A stretch of 7,103 bases of DNA from JBHIER01 sp046760705 [NCBI: bacterium] (GCA_046760705.1 JBHIER010000176.1:1-7103); one strand, 5' to 3'; positions 1-5,767 are shown, numbered from the stretch's first letter. Notes: a model not told the origin generated them from the sequence alone. Program-made: numbers and translations.

Positions 1-1
1 A

Positions 2-727
2 ATACTCCTGGACCATTTTGGGCAGGGTGTGGAGGTGAGGAGCAAAAGCTCGGAGATCGATCTGGTGACGGAGGCCGACCTGGCCTCCGAACGGTTCATT
101 GTTAAGACTATCCGAAGCCGATATCCTGAGCACAGCGTCCTGTCCGAGGAGAAGGTAGGGGAGGAACGGGGCAGCGATTATGTCTGGCTCGTCGATCCTC
201 TGGACGGAACGGTCAATTACGCCCACCGGTTTCCTGCCTTCTGTGTGACCGTCGCTCTGCAGTACAGAGGCGATCCGATTTTAGGGGTGACGTACGATCC
301 ACTGAGGGGTGAGCTGTTCGCCGTCGAAAAGGGTCGGGGCGTAACTCTCAATGATCGTTCCCTCAGGGTTTCGGAGACGGAGCGTCTGGTCCAGGCCCTT
401 GTAGCCACGGGTTTCCCCTATAAGCGGGCGACCATCCCTGACAACAACCTGGCTGAATTCAATCGCGTTCTGCCGAAGGTTCAGGGGGTACGACGGGGTG
501 GCTCAGCGGCGCTGGATCTGGCCTACGTTGCAGCCGGACGCTTGGACGGCTACTGGGAATCCCACCTCTCCCCCTGGGATTGGGCCGCAGGTGCCTTAAT
601 GGTTCAGGAGGCCGGCGGCAAGGTTACAGATAGAAATGGCCAACTGTGGACCTTTGACAGTAAAGGGATGGTAGCGACAAATGGTTTGATTCATCAAGAG
701 CTGTGGGAAGTGGTCAGTGGTCGGTGA
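2..727 (+). CDS. Inositol-1-monophosphatase family phosphatase (5' end off the window)
   Basis: This protein belongs to the Mg2+-dependent IMPase/SuhB/FBPase-like sugar phosphatases, which hydrolyse inositol monophosphate or related phosphate monoesters in the cytosol. A GTG at 29 could be read as a start, but the frame stays open to the left edge. It reads ILLDHFGQG immediately before VEVRSKSSEIDLVTEAD, a typical stretch of the family's first helix. I therefore treat it as partial, probably lacking about 20 residues. Counting from the codon at 29, the metal-binding signatures are all present: the acidic pair in LSEE (E40-E41), WLVDPLDGT (residues 53-61, with D56, D59, G60 and T61), and the C-terminal WDWAAG with D184. 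Nothing in the core is missing. The exact substrate cannot be told from sequence, and fructose-1,6-bisphosphate or another sugar phosphate is possible. A REP-like hairpin begins 17 bp after the stop. Confidence 0.93.
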   Translation: MLLDHFGQGVEVRSKSSEIDLVTEADLASERFIVKTIRSRYPEHSVLSEEKVGEERGSDYVWLVDPLDGTVNYAHRFPAFCVTVALQYRGDPILGVTYDPLRGELFAVEKGRGVTLNDRSLRVSETERLVQALVATGFPYKRATIPDNNLAEFNRVLPKVQGVRRGGSAALDLAYVAAGRLDGYWESHLSPWDWAAGALMVQEAGGKVTDRNGQLWTFDSKGMVATNGLIHQELWEVVSGR

Positions 728-743
728 ATGGTAGGTAGTGGAA

Positions 744-767
744 GTAGCCGCACTTTCCAAAGTGCGG
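744..767 (+). repeat. REP-like unit 1 (GTAG foot plus perfect hairpin)
   Basis: The 24-bp unit starts GTAGCC and continues as a perfect inverted repeat, CCGCACTTT / AAAGTGCGG around a CC centre. It is the same unit type as the five copies at 5263-5488, and like them it follows a G-rich leader (gtagtggaa). It stands alone: no facing partner unit follows. The downstream sequence keeps a short stretch (gtaaagag, 791-798) that also occurs in the linker of the pair at 5263-5329, so this may be a decayed pair. It lies in the 107-bp gap between the phosphatase and TtcA-like genes and could form a hairpin in the transcript. No T-run follows, so it is not a standard intrinsic terminator. Confidence 0.75.
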
Positions 768-790
768 TCTGAAGTCTTGTGGCAAAGGGC

Positions 791-810
791 GTAAAGAGAA
801 GTAAAGAGAA
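791..810 (+). repeat. Tandem 10-bp duplication before the TtcA-like gene
   Basis: GTAAAGAGAA occurs twice in a row, 25 bp upstream of the next gene's ATG. It may be remains of the REP-pair linker, which has gtaaagag at 5299-5306. No function is implied. Confidence 0.6.
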
Positions 811-834
811 GTTCAAAAATCAGGGTGACGGTTA

Positions 835-1587
835 ATGGAAGACAGGTTAGCTTTTTACCTCCTCAAAAAGATCAACAAGGCACTTCGCCACTATAGCATG
901 ATTGAGGATGGGGACCGGATTGTGGTAGCGGTGTCGGGTGGGAAGGATAGCTTGTCTTTGCTAAAGTTGCTGCAATTGAGAAAACGCACCGATTCACAAA
1001 AATACGATCTTGTCGCCGTCCACGTCCAGTCGGACTACCGCTGCGCCGGATGTGCCCACCGTGAGACGCTGGAGCGGATCTTTGAGGAGTACGGTATTCA
1101 ATTCGCCTTTGAACAGATTCGAGTGACGGTAACTGAAGACGGCACGAGGCGCGCCCCCACATGCTTCTGGTGTTCGTGGAACCGGAGAAAGGCGCTCTTT
1201 CTGACCGCTCAGCGTCTGGGGTGCAACAAAGTGGCCTTCGGCCATCACGCTGACGACGTGGCCCAGACGACTCTGTTGAACCTCTTTTATCATGGCCGGT
1301 TGGAGACAATGGAGCCGAAGGTGGTGTTTTTTGATGGAAAGATCACCGTCATCCGGCCATTGGTCTACGTGCCTGAGCGCGAGGTTATTCGGTTTGCTAA
1401 AGCAAACAATTTCCCGTCCCAGTTGTGTCGATGCCCGAACAGTTTCACCTCGAAGCGCACTCGAATGAAGGAGGTTTTGAGGACCGTCGAAAAGGAGTGC
1501 CCGAAAGTGAAGATCAACCTGAGTAAAGCCATCGAGAACTGTACGAGAGGGGTTAGCAACCCAGAGGTGGGGCAGAGAGAATTGTAA
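835..1587 (+). CDS. TtcA-like tRNA 2-thiocytidine synthetase (PP-loop ATPase)
   Basis: The 250-residue protein is a PP-loop (adenine nucleotide alpha hydrolase) enzyme. Family members adenylate C32 of tRNA and replace its oxygen with sulfur, using a [4Fe-4S] cluster. The P-loop motif SGGKDS is at residues 34-39. A CxxC (C110, C113) sits just before the LG..KVAFGHHADD segment (128-141), and a third cysteine region, CRC, is at 198-200. This matches the two-plus-one cysteine layout of E. coli TtcA. IRPL at 173-176 and the LFY.G.LETM stretch at 150-159 are also typical. An additional CxxC (C70, C73) directly follows the HVQSDY segment and could bind a second metal. The protein is shorter than E. 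coli TtcA (about 310 residues). The ATG at 835 has a modest Shine-Dalgarno (agggtga, 822-828). A different PP-loop tRNA thiolase subfamily remains possible, so no symbol is given. Confidence 0.85.
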   Translation: MEDRLAFYLLKKINKALRHYSMIEDGDRIVVAVSGGKDSLSLLKLLQLRKRTDSQKYDLVAVHVQSDYRCAGCAHRETLERIFEEYGIQFAFEQIRVTVTEDGTRRAPTCFWCSWNRRKALFLTAQRLGCNKVAFGHHADDVAQTTLLNLFYHGRLETMEPKVVFFDGKITVIRPLVYVPEREVIRFAKANNFPSQLCRCPNSFTSKRTRMKEVLRTVEKECPKVKINLSKAIENCTRGVSNPEVGQREL

Positions 1588-1594
1588 AATTAAA

Positions 1595-1746
1595 GTAACT
1601 ATTCAGCTTACCTCATTGGATAACCTCATTCCACCTGTCATTCCGGTTCCGGCGAAGGAGGATACCGGAATCTCCCTATTGAATGCGGAGATCCCTCCAT
1701 TCCGCTCTGCTTCAGCCGCAATGACAGTGCATAGCTGAATAGTCAC
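1595..1746. mobile_element. MITE-like nested inverted-repeat element
   Basis: This 152-bp non-coding element fills most of the gap between the TtcA-like gene and the cupin gene. Its ends are a 14-bp terminal inverted repeat with one mismatch: GTAACTATTCAGCT at 1595-1608 against AGCTGAATAGTCAC at 1733-1746. Inside lies a second, larger palindrome of two 41-bp arms (1635-1675ish and 1687-1727), starting CTGTCATT and ending AATGACAG, with about 27 of 41 positions matching. Local hairpins also occur, for example ATTCCGG (1640-1646) with CCGGAAT (1665-1671). AAA flanks both ends, which could be a 3-bp target duplication or chance. No open reading frame is credible here. The inner part resembles the GTCATTCC/GGAATGAC interspersed palindromes seen in many bacterial genomes. 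That comparison is from memory. Confidence 0.65.
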
Positions 1747-1804
1747 AAATGAAAAATAAGCGAACACATGTTCTATTCACATCACATTTTTTGGAGGTGA
1801 ACAG

Positions 1805-2128
1805 ATGCTCGCGCGTGTTGATATCAAGAAGGTCCAGAAGGGGTTGAAAGAGCCGTGGATGCCTGTGGATGTAGCCAGGGTGAACAATTTTGCTGTGCGG
1901 TGCGTCAAGATTAAAGGCGAATATCACTGGCACACGCATCGGAACGAGGACGAGTTCTTTCTCGTGCAGGACGGCAAAATGGTTATCCAAACGACGGAAG
2001 GCGATGTCTCCTTGGGGACTGGTCAGGGGGTGGTGGTTCCGAAAGGGATGAGGCACTGCTCGAAGTCGGATAGGGGGGCTGTTGTCCTGGTCTTTGAGCG
2101 GCAGACGACGCGAAAAGAGGGCGACTGA
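1805..2128 (+). CDS. Single-domain cupin protein
   Basis: The 107-residue protein is one conserved beta-barrel cupin domain. Both cupin motifs are intact. Motif 1 is H43-x-H45-x4-E50-x6-G57, and motif 2 is G73-x5-P79-x-G81-x2-H84. Together these give the usual three-His/one-Glu metal site, so it should bind a divalent metal. Small cupins of this kind act as enzymes, small-molecule binders or sensors, and sequence alone does not say which. The start at 1805 is well supported by a strong Shine-Dalgarno, GGAGGTGA at 1793-1800, four bases upstream. Its TGA overlaps the ATG of the AlaX gene (TGATG, 2126-2130), so the two are expected to be co-translated. The C-terminal tail (RQTTRKEGD) is short and charged. 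The inverted-repeat element ends 58 bp upstream of the start and may sit close to or within its promoter. Confidence 0.9.
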   Translation: MLARVDIKKVQKGLKEPWMPVDVARVNNFAVRCVKIKGEYHWHTHRNEDEFFLVQDGKMVIQTTEGDVSLGTGQGVVVPKGMRHCSKSDRGAVVLVFERQTTRKEGD

Positions 2129-3324
2129 TGACCGAGCGATTGTACTTCGATGATCCATATCGGATCGATTTCGTCGCCACGGTGGTCGGCAGAGTCGAGG
2201 TGGACGGAAGGCCTGGTCTGATCCTGGATCAGACCTGCTTCTATCCCAGGGCCGGAGGACAGGGGTGCGATCGCGGGTTTTTGAACGACGTTCCGGTCAT
2301 CGATGTCCTTGAACGCGAGGGCGAGATTCTTCATCTCATGGGTGACGAAATAACCGCAGACAGCGTCGGCGGCAGGATCGATTGGAAGCGGCGGTTCGAT
2401 TTTATGCAGCAGCATTCGGGTCAACATGTGTTGTCCCAGAGTTTTCTTCGCGTGCTCGGGGCCGATACCGTGTCGGCCCATCTGGGCGAGGAGACCTCAA
2501 CCATAGAGATAGCTCGGGAAGACCTGACCATTGAAGAGGCCCACTCCGTGGAACAGTTCGCAAACGGGGTCCTCTTCGAGAATCGACCGATCAAAACCTA
2601 TTTCGTATCGGAAGATGAAATCAGTAAGATTCCTCTGAGGAAAGTTCCCCCGCAGAAGGGAAATTTCAGGATCGTGGAGGTTGAGGCTTTCGACCATTCT
2701 GCCTGCGGCGGGACCCACTGTCACTGCACCGGAGAGATCGGGCTCATCAAGGTGGGTCGATGGGAGAGGATCAGAAAGAACATCCGTCTCCAGTTTCTGT
2801 GCGGAGGCAGGGCCCTATCGGATTACAGATGGAAGAGCCAAGTGGTTGAGGAGCTCGCTGAGCGATATTCGGCCAGAGGTTCCGATGTGATCGCTCTGGT
2901 TACGAAGCAGGCCGAGGAGAACAAGGAACTCCGCAGGAATCTGAGGAGCCTGTCGGAGCGGGCGATGGAATTTGAAGCCCACGAACTGCTCTCGAAGGCT
3001 GTGGTGTTGGGGGAGATCAGAGTGGTCAAGGCCGTCTTTGACCGTCGGCCCTTTGAAGAGATCAAATCACTGGCCTCAAAGATTGTCGATTGTGAGAAGG
3101 CCCTCGTCCTCTTCGGCAACCGGGGGGAGAAAGGACAGTTGCTCTTTTCCTGTTCCGAGGGACTTCCGTACAAGATGAACGACCTCATAGGCGATGCCTG
3201 TGCCAGGCTTGGCGGACGCGGCGGCGGGTCTCCGAGACTTGCTTTCGGTGGCGGTCCGGGGACAGAGAAAGTCGAAGAGGCGGTTATGAGCGTTTGTGAG
3301 CATATTCTGAAAGGGCAGGGCTGA
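2128..3324 (+). CDS. Alanyl-tRNA editing protein, long AlaX type with DHHA1 domain
   Basis: The 398-residue protein resembles the C-terminal half of alanyl-tRNA synthetase without its catalytic core. Free-standing AlaX proteins of this layout hydrolyse mischarged Ser- or Gly-tRNA(Ala) in the cytosol. The N-terminal barrel contains FYPRAGGQ (residues 38-45), equivalent to the family's glycine-rich FYPxGGGQ but with Ala at one Gly position. The zinc-binding editing core follows: H96-x3-H100 (HSGQH) and C193-x3-H197 in ACGGTH. Residues about 255-295 are charged and helical, a likely coiled coil. The C-terminal DHHA1 domain ends in the glycine-rich loop GGRGGGSPRLAFGGG (362-376). The extra cysteines C198 and C200 beside the zinc site are notable. 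The ATG overlaps the cupin stop codon, and no separate Shine-Dalgarno is obvious, consistent with translational coupling. Confidence 0.92.
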   Translation: MTERLYFDDPYRIDFVATVVGRVEVDGRPGLILDQTCFYPRAGGQGCDRGFLNDVPVIDVLEREGEILHLMGDEITADSVGGRIDWKRRFDFMQQHSGQHVLSQSFLRVLGADTVSAHLGEETSTIEIAREDLTIEEAHSVEQFANGVLFENRPIKTYFVSEDEISKIPLRKVPPQKGNFRIVEVEAFDHSACGGTHCHCTGEIGLIKVGRWERIRKNIRLQFLCGGRALSDYRWKSQVVEELAERYSARGSDVIALVTKQAEENKELRRNLRSLSERAMEFEAHELLSKAVVLGEIRVVKAVFDRRPFEEIKSLASKIVDCEKALVLFGNRGEKGQLLFSCSEGLPYKMNDLIGDACARLGGRGGGSPRLAFGGGPGTEKVEEAVMSVCEHILKGQG

Positions 3325-3616
3325 AGTACAAGATTGTATTGCTGGGATCGTCAAATCATAAACCATTCCAAATGCAATTTCTCCACGGAATGACTTACAT
3401 AATGTGAGCTATTTGATGGACTTCTAAGTTCATGACAGATATATTTGTTAATCATCAGAAAATCGCGCTTTAGCATGTCTGGGGAGCCTCTTGTGGGCGT
3501 GAATGATACGGGGACAAGCCCCTACACTACAAATTGCTGCAACCGATCAAGAATTCTGAAGGGTGGAACGCATGTTACGAATTCCGAACTTGGTACTATT
3601 TGCAAAGGAGACAAAA
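3325..3616. other. Gene-free gap upstream of the peptidase-like lipoprotein
   Basis: I see no convincing gene in these 292 bases. The left two thirds are visibly richer in A and T than the flanking genes. Small structures are present. CTTACAT-A-ATGTGAG (3394-3408) is a near-perfect 15-bp palindrome that could be a regulator site. CATTCC (3364-3369) faces GGAATG (3387-3392). GGGG-ACAAG-CCCC (3510-3522) is a short hairpin followed by tacactac. No intrinsic terminator with a T-run follows the AlaX gene. A promoter for the downstream gene is expected here, but no clear -35/-10 pair can be defended. A reading frame from 3445 runs into the peptidase gene in another frame and has no family features. 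Confidence 0.5.
3604..3610 (+). promoter_or_regulatory. Shine-Dalgarno site deciding the lipoprotein start
   Basis: AAAGGAG is followed by a six-base spacer and the GTG at 3617. This is better than the weak match (aagggtgg, 3559-3566) in front of the ATG at 3572, and the start it selects gives a short, classical lipoprotein signal. Confidence 0.65.
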
Positions 3617-5266
3617 GTGCGACCCCTCGTCATGATCACCGCGCTGCTGATGGGTGCCTCTCTCTGGGGATGCCAGAAGCTGCCCGAGAAGGAGGAGGAG
3701 ATCAAGACTGAGAAGGACGTGGCGAAATTTTTGGATCGATTGGAGAAAGGCTACGAAACTTCTTGTATCCGGATGGGTCAGGCCACTTGGAACCTCTATT
3801 CCGGCGAAGGAGGGGCCGACCTGAACTCCGTGAGGGCCGAGTTCGCGGATATTTTTCTCAATAGTGTATACCGCAAGATCGTCACTCACTGGAGATATTC
3901 CGCTGATAAGGAGATCGATGGTGAGCTCAAGAGACGCCTCGACGTCTGGAGCCAGTCTTTTTTAGGGGCCTACGTGGAGGAGGACGAAGAGATCTATACT
4001 CTGGAGACTTCGTTGGAGGAACGAAACCATCAGTTCCCGTTTTCTATGGATGGGAGGGTGATCTCTCGGGCCGAGCTGAACCGTATTGTCCGCACCGATC
4101 CGGACCCCGAGAGACGCCGTAGGGCGTGGGAGGCTTTCGGTCTCCTTTCGGAGGCCATGGAGAGCGATCTGCTCCGGTTAATGCGGAAGAGAAACGAGAA
4201 TGTGGAGCTTCTGGGCAGGCAGATAGATTATGGAACCTTTTCGTTAATGGTTCAGGCCATCAACGCCGGGTGGCTGCGAGGGCTCATCGATAGGCTGGAA
4301 GAGCGAACGCGGCAGCCGTACCGGGAGTTCGTCAACTCTTTGAGGGAGGGGTTAGGGATGAAGACCCTTCGCCCCTGGGACATCCAGTATGCGATGCGCC
4401 AGGCGGCCTCCCTTCCGGATGAATACTTTCCCAGAGATCGAGCCCTGCCGACCCTTTTTGAGTTCGTGAGGGCCATCGGGTTTCAGGCCGATAAACTGCC
4501 CATCCGGATCGTTGAGGGCAACGTTGCTTACAGATGCCTCGGGCTGGCGGTCCGTATCCCGAGCGACTTCCGGCTTTTGGTCAACCTGAGTCAGGGCCAC
4601 CGTTTCTATTCGACTCTCTTCCACGAATACGGGCGCGGACTGTACGCCGTTCATATCCAGGCAGAGCTGCCCATTTTGAAGGGATACGATTGGGTCTTGG
4701 GGGCCAGCAGTTCTGCTTACACCGAGGGTATGGCCGAGGTGATGGCCGAGTTCACGAGGGATCCGCTGTGGCTCAAAAAGTACACCCACCTTCCTGAAGA
4801 GCAGATCGAATTGTATGCCAGCGCCCGGGCCAGATTGGAATTGTACACTATCCGATCGCTCATGAGCACCATCTCCTTTGAGCTTCGGGCTTACGAGAAT
4901 CTGGAACAGAACCTGGACCGGCTTCAGAAGGAGTTGGAGCGAAAGTTCCTGTTGGTGGATACTCCTGAGGATACGCCATCTCGCTGGGCGTCAATGACGT
5001 CTTTGGTCACTTCTCCGATCTACTATCAGAATTACCTCCTGGCGGCGGTGGTCTCTGCCCAGATCCATCAGGCTCTCAAAGAGCAGTTCGGTGATCGGAT
5101 GATCGATAGTCCCGAGGTGGGGAGGTGGCTCATCGAAAATCTCTATACACCGGGGGAGACGCTCCCATGGCGGGAGCGCATCCGCCAGGCTACTGGCAAG
5201 TGGCCGGATATCGATGCTTATGTTGACAGGCTTGTTGGGGCGACGACGGCTGCGTGGTGGAGGTAG
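3617..5266 (+). CDS. M2/M3-like metallopeptidase homologue, predicted lipoprotein, zinc motif altered to HEYGR
   Basis: From the GTG at 3617 the product is 549 residues. It begins with Arg-2, a hydrophobic core (LVMITALLMGAS) and LWGC, a plausible lipobox that would make Cys-21 the lipidated first residue. The rest is helical and resembles gluzincin peptidases of the ACE-like M2 and oligopeptidase M3 families. DPDPERRRRAWEAF and NENVELLGRQIDYGTF match their N-terminal helices, and the C-terminal W..RIRQATGKWP is M2-like. The expected FHExxH reads FHEYGRGLYAVH, so H336 and E337 are kept but the second zinc ligand is R340 (codon CGC at 4634-4636; CAC would be His). A candidate third ligand is E370 in YTEGMAEVM. 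The protein may thus be catalytically dead, use another ligand, or carry a sequence error. Starts at 3563 or 3572 would add a long hydrophilic leader. Its TAG stop lies inside a repeat foot. Confidence 0.8.
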   Translation: MRPLVMITALLMGASLWGCQKLPEKEEEIKTEKDVAKFLDRLEKGYETSCIRMGQATWNLYSGEGGADLNSVRAEFADIFLNSVYRKIVTHWRYSADKEIDGELKRRLDVWSQSFLGAYVEEDEEIYTLETSLEERNHQFPFSMDGRVISRAELNRIVRTDPDPERRRRAWEAFGLLSEAMESDLLRLMRKRNENVELLGRQIDYGTFSLMVQAINAGWLRGLIDRLEERTRQPYREFVNSLREGLGMKTLRPWDIQYAMRQAASLPDEYFPRDRALPTLFEFVRAIGFQADKLPIRIVEGNVAYRCLGLAVRIPSDFRLLVNLSQGHRFYSTLFHEYGRGLYAVHIQAELPILKGYDWVLGASSSAYTEGMAEVMAEFTRDPLWLKKYTHLPEEQIELYASARARLELYTIRSLMSTISFELRAYENLEQNLDRLQKELERKFLLVDTPEDTPSRWASMTSLVTSPIYYQNYLLAAVVSAQIHQALKEQFGDRMIDSPEVGRWLIENLYTPGETLPWRERIRQATGKWPDIDAYVDRLVGATTAAWWR

Positions 5267-5329
5267 CCGCGCTTTCCATAGCGCGCAAGGTGTGGGGGGT
5301 AAAGAGTGCGGAATGGAATCCGCGGCTAC
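5263..5329. repeat. REP-like inverted pair A (BIME-like)
   Basis: Two 24-bp units face each other: plus orientation at 5263-5286 and minus orientation at 5306-5329. Both have GTAGCC at their outer edge, so the element begins GTAGCCGCG and ends CGCGGCTAC. Each unit folds on itself, GCGCT/AGCGC in the left and GCGGA/TCCGC in the right. A 19-bp G-rich linker (aaggtgtggggggtaaaga) joins them. The stop codon of the peptidase-like gene (TAG, 5264-5266) is part of the left GTAG foot. Confidence 0.8.
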
Positions 5330-5343
5330 GAATCCGCGGCTAC
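5330..5343 (-). repeat. Tandem duplication of the REP pair A right end
   Basis: GAATCCGCGGCTAC at 5330-5343 is an exact, directly adjacent copy of the last 14 bases of pair A (5316-5329). It is only part of a unit, so it looks like a local duplication rather than a separate insertion. Confidence 0.85.
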
Positions 5344-5363
5344 GTTGGCCTGAGAGGTGGTGT

Positions 5364-5433
5364 GTAGCCGAGCTTTCCAAAGCTCGCAGGGGTTGGGGGT
5401 GGGCCAAGAGCGCGGAATAGAATCCGCGGCTAC
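5364..5433. repeat. REP-like inverted pair B (BIME-like)
   Basis: The architecture is that of pair A: a plus unit at 5364-5387 and a minus unit at 5410-5433. The left stem is CGAGCTTT/AAAGCTCG around CC, a perfect inverted repeat that differs from pair A on both sides of the stem, so pairing is kept. The 22-bp linker is rich in G-runs (aggggttgggggtgggccaaga). Confidence 0.8.
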
Positions 5434-5464
5434 AGAGGATTGGACGTGCGAGGAGGTGGTGGAA

Positions 5465-5488
5465 GTAGCCGCGCCTTCCATAGCGCGC
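5465..5488 (+). repeat. REP-like single unit C
   Basis: A lone 24-bp plus unit starts GTAGCC, with stem CGCGC/GCGCG. It is preceded by the leader ggtggtggaa shared in part with the other plus units, and it ends 11 bp before the Shine-Dalgarno of the next gene. In an mRNA the hairpin would sit just ahead of the ribosome site, so it could affect translation. That is inference. Confidence 0.75.
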
Positions 5489-5499
5489 AAATTTAAGAC

Positions 5500-5506
5500 G
5501 GAGGAG
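5500..5506 (+). promoter_or_regulatory. Shine-Dalgarno site deciding the start of the small protein
   Basis: GGAGGAG lies directly upstream of the ATG at 5510. It supports that start over an upstream in-frame ATG at 5357, whose extra sequence is only translated REP repeat. Confidence 0.75.
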
Positions 5507-5509
5507 ATT

Positions 5510-5767
5510 ATGAAGAGGAAATTCAACAGAAAGCTTTGTGTGCCCGACGGAAAGGGCGGGTGGAAACTGCGGGTCTATCATAGAAGTGGAACAGGGAAGA
5601 TGTCTCCCCGTTACCTTTTCAAATGCGGAGACTGCGACGAACGTCTGGAGGTCTATTACGACGAGGAGTTTCTCGAAATAGGCGGAGTCAATGCTTCTAT
5701 TGAGGAGTGGCAGAGTTATTTGCTCCCCCTGCTAAAGGCGGTGCCAGAGAAGTCTGAAAAGAGATGA
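5510..5767 (+). CDS. Small conserved-looking protein of unknown function, one CxxC
   Basis: The protein has 85 residues and I do not recognise the family with certainty. It begins with a basic stretch (MKRKFNRK), then a GGWKLRVYHRSG segment (16-27), then YLFKCGDCDERLEVYYDEEFLEIGGV (35-60) with C39-x2-C42, and an amphipathic C-terminal part (IEEWQSYLLPLLKAV). A third cysteine is C10. There is no signal peptide or membrane segment, so it is probably cytosolic. A single CxxC with one further Cys might bind a metal, perhaps across a dimer, but this is a guess. A good ribosome site and ordinary codon use argue that it is a real gene. It stands alone between the REP cluster and a convergent dehydrogenase gene, so the context offers no functional clue. 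Confidence 0.75.
   Translation: MKRKFNRKLCVPDGKGGWKLRVYHRSGTGKMSPRYLFKCGDCDERLEVYYDEEFLEIGGVNASIEEWQSYLLPLLKAVPEKSEKR

Noticed and set aside
31-42. ggaggtgaggag read as a Shine-Dalgarno near the left edge
   Set aside because: It lies within the phosphatase reading frame and has no suitable start codon just after it that suits the family's N-terminus.
872-1309. Long open frames on the minus strand across the TtcA-like gene
   Set aside because: They mirror a gene with clear family motifs, have no ribosome site and no recognisable domain.
2023-2481. Minus-strand open frame of 152 codons across the cupin/AlaX junction
   Set aside because: It overlaps two well-supported genes and shows no protein-family features.
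3413-3445. Promoter TTGATG ... TATATT upstream of the lipoprotein gene
   Set aside because: The spacing is 21 bp and the site lies about 170 bp from the start codon, so it is not convincing.
3445-3711. Plus-strand open frame of 88 codons before the peptidase-like gene
   Set aside because: It has no good ribosome site, low-complexity composition, and overlaps the lipoprotein signal region in another frame.
5263-5488. CRISPR array
   Set aside because: The repeats are palindromic, alternate in orientation and are unevenly spaced, with no uniform spacers.
5357-5509. Upstream in-frame extension of the 85-residue protein
   Set aside because: The added 51 residues are translated REP sequence, and a strong Shine-Dalgarno supports the ATG at 5510.
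4991-5581. Minus-strand open frame of 196 codons over the REP cluster
   Set aside because: Much of its translation is the repeat read through (WKARLPPP-like stretches), and the rest is antisense to the peptidase gene.
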